Positions 10,821 to 23,807 of a stretch of 64,000 bases of DNA are shown here, piece after piece. Within the stretch, counting starts at the first letter, position 1. Every line of letters begins with the position of its first letter. The stretch covers positions 1,550,001 to 1,614,000 of the forward strand of contig CM034138.1 in the NCBI GenBank assembly GCA_019914995.1, in the 5' to 3' direction. The position numbers and the translations under genes were made by a program. Under the pieces are notes generated by a model that worked only from the letters and a program-made list of their open reading frames with translations, made no database searches and was not told where the DNA came from. Source of the DNA: Acanthochlamys bracteata. Lineage: Eukaryota > Streptophyta > Magnoliopsida > Pandanales > Velloziaceae.

Positions 10821-12052
10821 ATGATTCCCATATTACTGGATCAGCTCTCTCCCTTCTCTATTGGAGCAGATGCAGAAAAGGATTAAATTCCTCTACCTCT
10901 CTTCCCAGAAACAAATGATCGTGCTTCTTTTCAATACGTCTTCTCCTACAACAACACTACTTCGCAGAATCATGAAGCTGTAGTTCGTACGGAAGATCAA
11001 CAACTTGAACATCACGACCTACAACAGTTGCCGCATTCTCGTCAACAGAAGATAGAGGTAGGATATTGGTCATGATTTGTGATTGATCAATATCAAGATC
11101 GTTTAGAAACAGCATATACGAGTAAAATTTGATTTGATCTTTATGTGCAGTCTAGCCAGGCATTCATGATGAACGGACTGAGTCATCAGAATCTACCATT
11201 TCTAACGACGAAGGATGAGAATGACGATGGTAGCAACGCTCAAGTGTTTTTGGGTGATCAGCACCTGCGAAGGGAAGAACCGCACGAATCAGCTAAGTGG
11301 ATGTCTTCGAAGATGCGATTCATGAAGAAGATGATGAGCTCAACCAACCAGGGGAATGTGATCAAGATCAAGGGAAGGCAGCGCACGCAAGCTCAAGCAG
11401 ATCCACAGCAGGTCAATCAAGAGAGCAGCAGCAGCACTAGCAGTACCAACACTGCTGCTACTATCAATAACCACCCCACAGGAATCATCAGAGTTTGCTC
11501 TGATTGTAATACAACCAAGACCCCTTTGTGGAGAAGTGGCCCTCAAGGACCAAAGGTTCAAATCTAACCTTACCCCCTCCTAATAAAAATATCTACTGAT
11601 ACGTTTTATCAGGGCAGGGATCACTAGTTCTGACATTACTATTGCCGTTCATGGTGCAGTCACTATGCAATGCTTGTGGAATCAGGCAAAGAAAGGCAAG
11701 AAGAGCTATGGCAGCAGCTGCAGCTGCAAGTGCTGAGCTAGTGCCTACTGAGACGGTCAGTGACGCTAATAAGGCACAAAAGGAGAAGAAATCAACTGAT
11801 CATGATCATATGGTTCGCACACTTCCTTTCAAGAAACGGTGCAAGATCACTGCTGCCGTTGCTGGAACTGCAGCTATGGGGAATTCCCAGAAGAAACATC
11901 GGTTGGATGACTTCACAATAAGGTTGAGCAAGAGTTCAGCTTTCCACCAGCAAGTTTTCCCGCAGGACGAAAGAGACGCCGCCATTTTGCTGATGATCCT
12001 ATCTTGCGGACTTATCCACAGCGTGGATTCTTTCACTCCTTGTTTAGATTAG
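10821..12052 (+). CDS. B-class GATA transcription factor with LLM motif; premature stop in exon 1
   Basis: B-GATA factors with an LLM motif (GNC/CGA1 group) control greening, chloroplast development and hormone responses in the nucleus. Exons are 10821-11057, 11151-11555 and 11660-12052, all phase 0. The zinc finger CSDCNTTKTPLWRSGPQGPK continues as SLCNACGIRQRKARR across the last intron, giving the C-X2-C-X18-C-X2-C pattern. An Ala run, basic stretches and the LLMILSCGLIHS motif near the C-terminus follow. The first exon reads MIPILLDQLSPFSIGADAEKD and then TAA at 10884-10886, after which an open, GATA-like Gln/His-rich frame continues to the donor. If real, the usable product would begin at Met 11166 (about 260 residues) and would keep the finger and LLM motif. 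Alternatives are a sequencing error or an early pseudogene. Confidence 0.85.
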
Positions 12053-14765
12053 CTGGAGCGTTTAGTGCATCTTTTTTCTGAATCACGAGAGAAATATTAA
12101 ATGAGTGAGGAATTGAGGATAATTATAATATATGTTGTATGACTAGCTAGCTAGCTAGCTATAGGCTGTAGATTGAAGTGTTAGCTCCAGTCTGTTGCTT
12201 AGCACTAAATTTATAAAATGTGAGTTTAGAGTTGAAAATAAGTTCAGTTAAAAAATTAAATTTTTGTATTAAAATTGAGTTTGAAATAAAAGGTTTAGTT
12301 TTAAATTTTAAATTCTGAAAATTAGTTTTTAGCAGAAAAAAATTAGTTAAAATTTTATATTTATTTTAGTTTTTAAAATTGAAAGTTAAAAGTGAGTTTT
12401 GAAAATGTAACTTTATAGCTCAGGTAAACAAGCCATTATATGATCAGCTTTTAAGCAGCGGTTGTTATGTTTTGGTTTATGTGAAGTAATAAGAGATGCA
12501 ACCTTAATTATTTTGTTTCATCCATTTTCTATCTTTTCTGATCCAATTAAGTAATCTTCTTGTAGTCAAGAGCTCATAGCGTTCATCGTAACTGATAAAT
12601 CGAAACAACAACAACAACAATAATAATATAATTATAATTACGTTCATAGTAACTGAATATCATATGAGTTTCTTTTATATTTGCTGAATATCTTCTTTTT
12701 TCTTTCTCGGAAAATTTGAGAACCAGTTGTTTGGCTAATGATTTCATCATTGCTTATAAATAATTCTCCAATTAGCCATTCATTTTTTTTACAGCGGATC
12801 ATTACTTTTGGTTCCCACTAATTCTCATAAGAAACGTATAAGCTCATTACTCTATTATTTATCTCACATTCTCTGTTCAATATCTTAAGAAACTCGTGAA
12901 TTAATGCACACATTTTGATTTGAAATTTCACTATTACACACATCATGATAACAGACAAATTAACAAATATTAAGATATAATCATAGATCATTCATTCAGT
13001 GCTACTGTTTTTTTTAGAGCCAGCTATGTTATGCCAGATTTTACAGTATATAGTTTTGCTAAAATGTTGAAAAAGTTCTGAGGATTTTCCAAATGGTTAC
13101 AAAAGGTTTTATTTATAGTGCAAAGAACATTTACCAGTAATATACAAGGTTTTTACTTTACCAATTCTTTTCTATAAAACGGTAATGGTGAAAATTTACT
13201 TTTTAATTTCTTTATGTCTAATATTTTTTATGTGTAAGTGTTTTGAGATGAAAGGATAGTTTCAGATTAATTATCATTAACGCTGTTTGATAAAACAACA
13301 AGTTTCAGCATTAACATGGCACCGCAGAGTCTACCATTATCATGTAGTTCATCAGAAACCATGCAACAAATGGAGGGCCTGTGTTGATTAGTATATATCT
13401 CAAAAAGATATATATATATATATAGAAAGGTCCATGTCTGAGAGATCGACAAACAAACTGATCCCTTTCAGCTTCATCGACCGCTGTCAAAATGTACAGC
13501 TCCCACATTTTTGTCGTCCAAGTGAGTAACCAGTCAGGCAGTCACAGACTACTTGGTGCTAGGAATGACACGATGCTAGCTCCTAATTCCATATTTATTT
13601 TCTTCGATCTTCAACATCATGAGTTTCTGTTTGTCGAAATTCTCCAAGAAATTAAACGAAGAAGATCACGATCATGCTAATGAACGTCGACTTGAGTGGT
13701 GTATCCATCCCTCAGCCCTACGTTAATCAACTAATTTTATCTGAAATTGCAATCATCGACAAAGAAACTTGTAAGTTCTGTTTCTGACCAGAAAACATTT
13801 CAGAAAAGATAATGCAGAATGACTAACTGTCAAAAAACAAGAGATTTTTTTGGGACGTAAAGAGATCTAGTGTCAATTGACTCACTTCTGAAGATCTACA
13901 ATAGGATACCATAAGCAATAAGTAAAAAGGATAGTTTTGGTGTCCATACTGTATAGAGAGAGCTGTTTATGAGATTTTTCTTAATTAAATGTTCATGAGA
14001 AATGGATAAAAAACATAATACGACAAGTTTGCAAGGGAACAATCACTAGTTTTAGGTCAGTCATTGGACGACCTAATCAGAAATTAGCCAGCCTTGAATT
14101 ATAGGAACAATTTGTCTCAGAACACAGAAAGAGTACAATAACAAATCCAGGAATTAATGCCTTGTTGGTTCTGGTAGACTTAAATGTTGCTTCCTTAACC
14201 ATTTGAATGTTTTGTGTTACTCAATTAAGAACTTTGGGTAAAGCATGAGCTCAAGCATGAGTGAGAGATTTAGCAATGCTTAGCTAAAGCATGCAAAACT
14301 GACATACAACACGAGCATGTGAAAAATTTACAGTATTCTCAGTTAACAAAGTCATTTGAAACCTGCTTTTGAAAGCATTACACAGCCTGTGGTGTATGTA
14401 GATATATTAGTTCTCTTATCAACATTGGGTGGCTTGAATAATGTAGCAGTTTGACATTGTCTCACAATGACCACGAAAGACAGTTGATTGCTGGAATAAT
14501 TTAAACTACATATATCTAAGCAGCTACTAGAAAACAAACCTCGAATCCTGGCTTTGTCATCTGGGATTTGGGATTTATCCTGTACTCATGAATCCCCTGC
14601 TTGGAGTACAAATTGCCACGTCCCCAAGTCCTCCTACCAGAGTACATATGTAGTATATAGAACATAGAAAGAAAAAGCGACTGTTAAACACTAGACATGG
14701 GCATGTTTGTGCATTGAGAAAATAGCATAAGAAAGTGTCTAAAATTATAGAACTACCTAGAAAGG
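12053..14765. other. Intergenic spacer with simple repeats
   Basis: No gene is supported. It holds a CTAG tetranucleotide run at about 12143-12161, an AT-rich block at 12190-12440 ending near GGTAAACAAGCC, an AAC/AAT microsatellite near 12603-12630, and a TA run near 13409-13423. Short frames at 13267-13680 have no recognisable content. Confidence 0.6.
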
Positions 14766-15560
14766 GTAACATAATTATGGGCATCCATGCGCAAGGCCAC
14801 TAGAGATGTAGAAAACGAGGTGCAGTTCATCCCCAAAGGATGGCGCACCTTCTTGTCCTTGAGATCAATTAACCTCGATGACAAACTTTACCAGGAACCC
14901 TACAATCGTAACCCATGGAGGATGAAGGTCAGGGGTCAGCTAAGGCTTTGGTTTATTCTGCGTAAGCTATGATGGGCTTTTCAGCTTCACACTTTTTATC
15001 TTTGCTTCTCCTTATCATAAGGATCAATGGCGTTGGGGAGTGATTTCAGGACAAGGAAAGAACTCGGCTGCCAATGACTTCACTCCCTTCGGAGGTGGAC
15101 AGAGGACTTGCCCCTGGGATGGATCTCACTAGATGGAGGCATCCATTTTCCTCCACCACTCTAGTCACCAACTTCAGGTAAACTATGCACACCTGTCAGA
15201 AGTGCTATAGCTAACAGCAACTGAAGCAGTTAACAACTTCACGTACATACAAAGGTTCACTAAATAAGCAGTAATCACCTTACACTATTCATTAAATTTA
15301 GCATATGAAAGGTTCCCAGCCATCAAGAAAGCAACAAGTCACAAGTGTATCGTTTTGGAATTCATGTTATAATTGATAGATACAGATTTTCTCCTTCTAC
15401 TGTGTAGTGGTGAAGATACACGGCATAAGATCTATTCTGGCAAAGATGCAGGTTGGTAGAAGAGGAAGACGAAGTCATCTACTTCCCAACTACACAGATG
15501 AATAGAGGAATGCCTATAAGAGTTAGAAAGAAGGAAAATCCGTCAACCCTTCATGACTAA
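14766..15560 (+). pseudogene. Cytochrome P450 CYP90-type remnant (brassinosteroid family)
   Basis: Intact CYP90 enzymes oxidise brassinosteroid precursors in the ER. Only the C-terminal third is visible. 14766-14930 reads GNIIMGI, a one-base shift, then MRKATRDVENEVQFIPKGW and NLDDKLYQEPY...NPWRMK. 15022-15177 carries the haem-binding region NDFTPFGGGQRTCP. 15452-15560 reads LVEEEDEVIYFPTTQMNRG and ends at TAA. The haem segment is broken: an extra C after TGCCCC shifts the frame out of the expected CPGMDLTR, a T is missing after AGA, and a further insertion lies in the HHLVTNF region, so a TAG follows in frame. Introns remain at the expected places, so this is decay of a normal gene copy and not a retrocopy. 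CYP90C/D is the best guess for the subfamily. Confidence 0.8.
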
Positions 15561-16078
15561 GGTTTAACTTGCTAATGGGCTTCTTGTCCAATATAGGATA
15601 AAATAGCATACTCACATCTCCATGTACTTTCCAAACTATATTTGCAATTACAAGAAGTTTATTAATCAGAAAGACTTCTGTCCAAATCGCAATGCTATAA
15701 AGGAGTCTTTGTTCTGCAAAGGTAAAACCATGGAAATGAAGAAATCATAAAATAAGTTTCATTATTGAAAAAAGTTCATACAACTAATAGATATCCAAAA
15801 TACTTAAATCTTTTCGGCAATATTATCCACTAGTGAGTTCAATGAAACACAATTCAAAAAGTCAGGATCAGTATATATTTTTGTAAGCTGCATGAATTTT
15901 TTCCAAAATAATGACATAGCAGTAATCATTTAAAATTTACAACAATTACCTATAACCTGGCTAATCTTGGAATGCAACACTTACAGATGCAAAAATTCTA
16001 TACTAAAAATTTGGGAACTAGTGTGATATTCTAAAACTATTGTGCACTGTACAAGAGGCAAGAGTTAGATCTTAACTC

Positions 16079-18891
16079 TCAACTTTCAGAGAGATCTGGC
16101 TCACCACAAAAAGCATCTGGTTCAAATGACCTGGCAGAGGCATCATTATAAGTTCCAGCTATAGCGCGTCTGCTTACATCTTCGGTTTCCAGTGGATTCT
16201 CAATGTTGATAAAAAGAAGAACACAGATAGCCAAAGATACTGCCACACCAACTAATGTTGTCTTAACTCGTCTCAGGACAGGCTTCACCTAAAATTAAGG
16301 AAGTGGGAACTAAAATTGTCAAATTCTCACAATAATCACTTCATTTCGTGTAATTTGTCAGAAAATTTACTGTGATACAAATCCATGCCAGATTGTTCTA
16401 ATTCATGTCTAATGCAAGACTTTTCATAAGAAGTTTAAACTAAAAGCCATTAACTCGTATGTTCAGATTTTATGACTACTGTACATAAGAAATCCAGAGA
16501 GAAGGCGATTGACTAACACAATTTTCTAGTATAAAACAGATTATTTTCGGCGATTCTGTTGAAGGTCAAGGCAGCGGGTACATAGTGTTAAAGCAGTTAT
16601 CATCCTACTATTACCATCAAGGTATTTTGTATGCAATATATATTTGTAGCACTGTAAAACTCAAACAATGACTTACAGAGAATGAACCCAGAAGACGATC
16701 ACGAGCTAACACTTCAGGTGTCTTTACCCATATCTGTTAAGAAAAGAATACATATTTCGAATTCATGATTCTATATTCTCATGAGATCAGGCGTGAACCA
16801 GAAGAAACAGAAATGAGTATGAGGATTGATTAGACAGACATAAGACAATGGAAACTCTCACTGCCGAGAGGCATGAAGTAATGAACAAAATTAGAGATAT
16901 TATTCAGTGAGAAGGACAAACAAGAACAACTCCAGAGATGCAAATAGCCATTCACATAAACAAAATATGCTTACTGTTGCAAAAATACTATTGCACATGA
17001 GACAACCAAACTACTTCTACAGAATCTGATGAATGAGTAAAGACATCTTTGATTAGCATACATCTAAAAGAATTTCAGCCTGTTGGGTTTGAGGTTTAGG
17101 TTTGCAACACATTAATTTCTAGGTTCTTAGAGCATTAGACAAAAGGACACAATTATTAGACCTAGCATGGATGTCAAAAGTAACTGCTTAGGTGTCCTAG
17201 CACCAACTAAACCGATCGCAGCCAAATATAATAACAGTGCGCCTTCCTAGCACCAACTAAAACAATATGCAGAAAGATATAACAACAGTGAAAGAGCCTT
17301 AGTGAGCACACTGACTAAGGAGTAACATTTACAGCCTTAGGAAAAAAGAAGATGCATATTTGAGAAACTAAGAAAAAACAGATGCATATTTGTGTTTCTC
17401 AAATATGCCAAAGTATGCTTCTTACTAAAAAAAAAATCTGTCAAAGCCTTTATTGATCAATGCCTTGATCTCCCCAATCATCCATGTTTGAAAACGTGGC
17501 ACAAATCAAAAAGCAATATGCGCGCCATGTGCTCGCATGCCTCACGGCATTTGTAACAGAAAGCACATTGTTCAAAATTTCCACTAAGTTTCAGCCTGTG
17601 CTTTTGAGTTCTTGTTGGTTTGAAGTAAAAAATCAGACTAGTGAAACAACCAATCAGTTCTAAGCTAATTGATTCAAAAAAAGTAAAATACAACAACTTA
17701 ATCCCTTCTCTCCCTAGTCGTGGATTGTCCTTACAGGCCTTCAAGCTCTCTCAACACATGCTCCGAAATTGTCAAATTACACAAACATCTCATTATTACT
17801 GCTCTCTGCCTTAATTTTTATTTAACTAATTTTGTTTCTTTTGCAGCATTTAGTAGGTTGCAGGTTGAATTAGTCCTCAGTCTTAGGGCAATTCATGGTC
17901 CTGATAACATTTATACATGAAGGAACTGCAAAAACCACTTGCTATGTTCTACTTCATAGAGATAAGCATAAATAGCATAACGATTACATTAGTCGTTATG
18001 ACAAGGAACACCAACCTGCCCGTCGTACCATCCAGTCTCTTCATCTGCAACAAATCACAACCAAACATCACAAACTAATGCAAAAAGCCAATTGCATGGA
18101 TGTATTTCCATCTAACTTAAGGTAATTGTAGAAATGCAACAAGTATGAACCTTGGCAGCAGTTTGTCAACCACTTTGAACAACTCATTTTGATTAACTTC
18201 TTTTAGTAAACTCCTACCTATTTATAAACATCAACTCATTATATTGCATAGCTGATCGCGTATCCAATCATCTGCAAGTAATTGTTCAACACCAATGTTG
18301 AAAAACTCATATCCGCATGTATGTGTATGATTATGACACAATTCCACCAACCTACTTGAACATTGTACGACATTTCATCCTCGAGATAAATTTAAAAAAA
18401 AAATTCTAAGTTTTAACTTAAGAGAAGGATTTTGGAGGATTACATTCAACAGTGGCGCTGAGAAGCCGATTTCCTACATAAGCCCAACCAAGGTACATGC
18501 GAAGCACAGCGAGCGTAACAGCAAGAAGCCCAGCAGCAGTAGCTCCTAGTGCGCATTCCGTAGCGTGAGCAGCAGGATCACGAACACCAAAGACAGACAC
18601 TGGGAGTCCAACGAGTAAAGCAAACACCCCTCCAGTGAAAGCCAGACGAGAAGCATACTCCGGTAACTCCGCCGCGGCCCACGAGAACGGGAACGAAGAA
18701 ACCAGTGATTGGTACTCGTTAACCGGTTGTTGTTCTGCAGGTACAGGACACTCGTTCAATTCCTTCGGTGATGCCAAAACAACAACGCGTGTGAATTGCT
18801 TGTGGTGTGGAAGAAATTTGGAATTGGGATTTGATGGAGAGCGGATAAGAGGAAGATGGAGAACGGCGGTGGCGGCGACGGAAGCCGCCAT
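16079..18891 (-). CDS. CGLD27: CGLD27-like plastid protein (DUF1230/Ycf36 family)
   Basis: Four exons on the minus strand, 18891-18444, 18044-18016, 16733-16677 and 16288-16079, join to 247 residues. The N-terminus (MAASVAATAVLHLPLIRS) is rich in Ala/Ser and basic residues, as in chloroplast transit peptides. The core has EYQSLVSSFPFSWAAAELPE, two hydrophobic segments at about residues 84-103 and 113-136, the motif YVGNRLLSATVEYEETGWY and GQIWVKTPEVLARDRLL. A third hydrophobic segment lies at about 186-206 and a polar tail ends PDLSES. These blocks match CGLD27, a protein conserved in the green lineage and diatoms and related to plastid-encoded Ycf36. Its biochemical role is not established. 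The 29-bp second exon is unusually short but keeps frame exactly. The 18891 ATG has no upstream in-frame competitor in the exon. Confidence 0.92.
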
Positions 18892-21800
18892 TTTTCTTTT
18901 ATTTTTTTTGGTTCCGGTGATCCTGATTTTGCTTTGATTGAGGTTGTGAAGTAAAACGCGCGAATTATTATCTATCGCCGATCGGCGAAAGTTTCTGGTG
19001 CTAGTGAGGAACTCTTTAACTTAAATGGAACAGCGGGAGTAGACATTTTTGATAACGATGTTGATTGTGATTGTAGAGAGATGGTGGGAGTTAATGGCGC
19101 TTAAGCGATTTACTATACCGAGTTTTTTCACTGCATGAGCGTTCGATAGTGCTTATAAACTAAAAATATTTTTTATTTTAAAATTTTTTTAAAATAAAAA
19201 ATATTTTTATTTTTTTAAAAATAAATTTTATTTTTTTATTTTAAAAAAATAATATGTATAAAAAGATCTCATTTCGTATAATTTTTTTACATTATTAAAA
19301 TTTTTAAATAAATTTTTTAAATATTTATAAAATATATATTAAAAAATATAAAACAAAAAAAATTAAAAAATTACGATAAGCAGTGTCTCTAAATTGTTGG
19401 ATAGAAGCAACTCGGTTAAGAGATTATTTGCGAGTGTTTAAAATAAAAATATTATATTTTTTAAAATAATTCTTTTTAATATACTTTTGATATTCAAAAT
19501 ATAATTTTAAATATATATTAATATAATTCAGTGTTGTATATAAAAACTTGATCCTTTTGTTTTTATAATCAATTGATCTTAAAACAAAGCCAATTTTTAA
19601 AATAACAACAGTGCTAACCTCAGTGAAGAATTTTTTCATATAAATGAATATAATATGGAAAGAGATTTCAAATTTCTTCCCCATAAGGAAGATCTAGCTT
19701 CGGTAACAGGGTTTCTTTTTCGTAACAAAATTCTATTCCGTATAAAAGAACAACACATATTGTTTAATAATATAAAATTGTGCGATAATATATACAATTC
19801 GGAGTATTCTTTTTTTAACTAATTAATTAATTAAGTTTCAAGTCAGATTTTTAACAAATACAAATCAATCATACATAATCAGACGTAGGTACAAATGAAA
19901 ATACTGAGGAGTGGATAATGTTTATTATTGATTACCTAGCCTTTATTTGCAAAATCATTTTATTATTTTATCTGATACATAATCATGTCTAATTAGATAG
20001 ATATCATCCATTATCATACCTAAAGCATGTGATTAGATAGAAAATCAACGCTTTGTCAAATGGGCTAACATGTTGGGCTGGAAAATAACAGTTTCCCGGA
20101 AAGCCCAAATAGCTTCTAAGACAAAGCCATATTTTAGAAGATTAGGGTTAGTTTTTAAGGGATTTTAAAATAAAATTTATTTTTATTTTTTAAAAATAAG
20201 TTTTAGTTTTATATAAAATAAAAAACTTTTTAATTAAAATTTTTTATATTTTTTAAATTTTTTTAAATTTATAAAAAATATATTACAAAATATAAATTAA
20301 AAATTATTTTTGAAATAGAACGCGGAAGATATCAAGATCTGTGACTAAAACAGGAAGTATTTGAGAATGCTATTAAAATAAAGTTTTTTTTAATGTAAAA
20401 GATATTTTTTTTAAAATGAATTTTTTTATCTCTAAAAAAATAATAAAAATATGTAATAAAAAATTTCGTAAATTTTTTTTAATATTTTCAAAATTTTAAA
20501 TAAATTTTTAAATATTTATAAAATATGTATTAAAAAGTATATATAATTAAAAATTAAAATAAAGTGTTTAAAAAATTCACTCTCAAATGCCCGTGTTTGA
20601 AAAAACATTTTCAAAAGTTTCATTTTAATTCTTTTAAATATATTTTTAAAAAGTATTAAAAATTTTATTTAAAATTTAGAAAATTTTAAAACAATTATGA
20701 ATTAAGTTTTTTATTTATTATTTTAATTTGTTAAATAGAAATATAAAATCTTTATAAAAAATAATTTTTTTATTTTAAAAATATCCATTTCAAAATCTAT
20801 TTCAAAGATCCTCAGCAGATTAATACTGTTTTCTCTAGGCCCACAGAAATAAGAAAATAGTTTAATATTCATCCACCATGTTTTTCGTAATTTTCGAGAG
20901 CGGAGTGAGATGGGAGCAGAAGTCACTCAGGTTCATGCACCTTCCTTCACTGCCTTGCCCATTCTTGAATTTTCCACCACCCTTGACCTTTTTTTGGTCT
21001 CCGATCTATTCTTTGTTTGTTAGTTACTCTTCTGATGCTGATCAAAACTCACCAATTTTTGCACGGAGGAAGATAGCTGTTCTTAATCACCAAGTTCATA
21101 AACTTTTGTGAGCTATAATGAGCTATATCTTTGGATATGATTTTCCGTTTTACCCATTGATGTCAGATATAGTGATCAGAAAGCATGTTTGAATGATACG
21201 TGTTGCTGGATCATGGGTACACTGCATTGGATTTTGTTAGTTTTTCTTTCTAATTTTCTTTTGCTCAATGACTAGGTTGAGGATTTATAAGTTGTCTTAT
21301 ATTTTTAATGAGTTTAGGTTCATCATTGCATTTCTGTATCCATTGAGGGTTTTGAATCTTTAATGTGTATGGTTGTTGTGACTTGTGTTTTGTTGTCTTA
21401 AGATCAAGAAAGACAAGTAAATATACAGACAAAGACAGGTGGTGAATTGTTTATCATCATTAGCTGTGAGGTAAATGGAAGAAGCAAATTCCTGAATATA
21501 TGGAACATTGCTAATGATTTTACATGTAAGTTTCTGAAGATAGGAATATCAAAGTATGCACCACTAATTTGTATAGTGCTGTTAAGCCTTTGAACCATCA
21601 GTATCCTGGTCTTGGTTTCTGGCTATGATGATGCGGAGGAGTTAAGAACAGTTAGTAGTGCAATTGTTACTGCCATCTTGGCTGTAATCATCAGGGGTCA
21701 GAAGCGCTGCTCCTACCCATTTAACAACCTATACATTTGTTAAAGTGTTTGTTGTAAGTGGTCTTTATTTTGTTTCAAGTAAGATTGCAAAATGTCATGC

Positions 21801-22131
21801 TGGGGCGTACAAAATGATTTAGGTTGAGGTGGATGTACTAGTACCTAGGAGCTTGTTTCTTTTACTGCCCAGTCATGACAAAACCAATTTTGGAAGAGAG
21901 TTTGCCCACGATTGTTGGCTGCATATGAAGTTGTTCAAATGAATTGTTTGTGCATATATACTGACTTATCTGAAAAGTTCGACAAGTTTTGCTGCTTTGC
22001 TGTTCCCTTGACCTATACTAAGATCTCCTCTCCCATCCATGTTGAACAGGAGTTTGTGGGATACTTCAGTTGACATAGCACTTTGGCTGCTCAGGTGAAG
22101 GAGGTAAGTGCCAACCAAAACTCTTTCATCC
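18892..22131. other. Spacer between CGLD27 and the RTE1/RTH-like gene
   Basis: The first 250 bases should contain the CGLD27 promoter and 5' UTR. Very AT-rich repeat-like blocks lie at 19150-19395, 20150-20330 and 20355-20600; their ends carry related words such as TTTGAGAATGCT and CACTCTCAAATG. From about 20840 base composition becomes gene-like. I infer that the transcription start and 5' UTR exons or introns of the RTH-like gene lie in 20840-22131, but no splice pattern is certain. Confidence 0.45.
20345..20600. repeat. AT-rich MITE-like repeat (family B)
   Basis: The block starts with GTATTTGAGAATGCTATTAA and ends with TTCACTCTCAAATGCCCG, so its ends are inverted relative to each other. 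Nearly all of the interior is A/T. Similar blocks occur at about 19150-19395, 24195-24375, 44785-44970, 46690-46900 and 58745-58985, with related end words (GAGAGTG..., ...GCACTCTCAAA, ...GCACTTCCAAAC). The family grouping rests on eye comparison. Confidence 0.45.
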
Positions 22132-23252
22132 ATGGAGCTTCAAGTTGCTGCAGACGCTGAAAAAACTTGCTCCATTTATGGGATGCATGATGATTTATGG
22201 CCACTTGGTGAAATTGATCCAAAGAAGGCGAGGTTTCCTTGCTGCTTTGTTTGGACACCTTTGCCAGTAGTTTCTTGGTTGGCTCCTTATATTGGTCATG
22301 TTGGGATATGCCAGGAGGATGGGACTGTTCTAGATTTTGCAGGCTCCAACCTAGTAAGCGTAGACAATTTTGCATATGGTTCAGTTGCCAGATATCTCCA
22401 ACTAGATAGAAAGAAGGTAGAAGAGAGATTCAGTAACGTTTCTCCAGTCTCCACTTTATTCTTTATGCTCTGTCCCTTGTCGTATCTCTAGCTAATTACT
22501 AACTGTTTTGTTTATCGTGTTTTTGTTCACCTTCTTAGCTCAACTTGAGAATTCTTTGACTTTTTTGTGCCAATTTATTACATCAAATATGGTATATGCT
22601 CCAGCTGTGCGTTATATCATAGAATTGACACGAGTCAGTAATAGATGCATTCCCTTGACTCTCTGTGTAATGAGTGAGGTATAAGTAATGAATGTATTAT
22701 GATTCCAAGTTGATAACTATATCAGAATGAATCACCTTCTTCGTAAGGTTAATGATTGCGTGGAAAATTATGTGAATGGCAAAGGGATGAAATTTGAGTC
22801 TCACATTTTGACATTTGTTGGAACTGCAGTGTTGCTTCCCTCCAAATTTGACGGTACATGCATGCAACCAATCCTACAGACATTCTAAACAAGGCACAGC
22901 AATCTCATGGGATGATGCACTGCATTCAAGTGCGCAGCAGTTTCAGCATAAGTCTTACAACCTCTTTACCTGCAACTGCCATTCATTTGTTGCAAATTGC
23001 TTCAACAGGTTAGCTTATAATGGATGTCTGTGCTGGAACATTATTAGTGTTGGAATGCTGATCCTGCGTAGGGGTAAATGGGTGGATGGCATGTCAATCA
23101 TTAGATCATTCTTTCCTTTTGCTGCAGCTCTTTGTATCGGGGTCTTAATGGCTGGTTGGCCTTTCCTTATCGGGATGGCTATTTTCTCAGCTCTTCTAAT
23201 CGGTTGGTTTGTAATTGGGTCATATTATGTGAGGAACTTCATCGAGTGCTAG
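22132..23252 (+). CDS. RTH: RTE1-family protein (reversion-to-ethylene-sensitivity homolog, RTH-like)
   Basis: RTE1 and its homolog RTH are ER/Golgi membrane proteins; RTE1 promotes signalling of the ETR1 ethylene receptor, and the wider family is DUF778/TMEM222. Exons 22132-22416 and 22830-23252 give 235 residues. The conserved blocks are IDPKKARFPCCFVWTPLPVV, SWLAPYIGHVGICQEDG, LDFAGSN, ARYLQLDRKKCCFPPN and YNLFTCNCHSFVANC (about residues 138-152). Two adjacent hydrophobic segments at about 189-205 and 207-226 close the protein, which ends FIEC. The ATG at 22132 was chosen because the frame upstream to 22108 begins with GTG. The short, poorly conserved N-terminus and C-terminal EC make RTH a better fit than RTE1 itself, but the distinction needs a tree. 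Confidence 0.9.
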
Positions 23253-23807
23253 CCGTTACTAATTTTGAGAACTGGGTAAACAAACTCTGTATGTATCCTG
23301 TCATTTGTCCAAAATACTTCTGGAATGATCAATTTCAAGATCTATACATCCTTGTCCATCTGATTATGTGAGTATACATATCTTCTCTCAAACAAGTATC
23401 AATGGATTAGTATGACTTTGGTTTGGACAGTCTTTAATTGCATTTTTAAAAATTCTTGAAATATTTTGGCTTTTACCTAGGAGTCACAGGGATGTTACAA
23501 TGTTAAATTCTGTATTTCTTTCCAACTTTTGCATTGATAACATACAGTCATGAGCAGAGAAAAGAAAATGGTCTTGCAAATACTGCTTGCAAATTTCATA
23601 TCATCATATTTATTATGTTACATATGAAGAAAATCAATTGCTTGCTTTTGATCCCCAAAAGACACAGATACCGTTTTCAGACAGGGTCCTGCGGTGATAT
23701 ATAGCCACAAATCTCTGCATGCCCATTCCACAAAAGACTTGATATTTAAGACTGCTTTTTAACTTGTATTTATTGTAATTTTTATTTCATAATTTTTAAA
23801 TGGAATA
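23253..23807. other. 3' UTR and spacer
   Basis: The 3' UTR of the RTH-like gene comes first, then AT-rich sequence leading directly into the NAP1 fragment. No N-terminal NAP1 exon is visible here. Confidence 0.5.
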
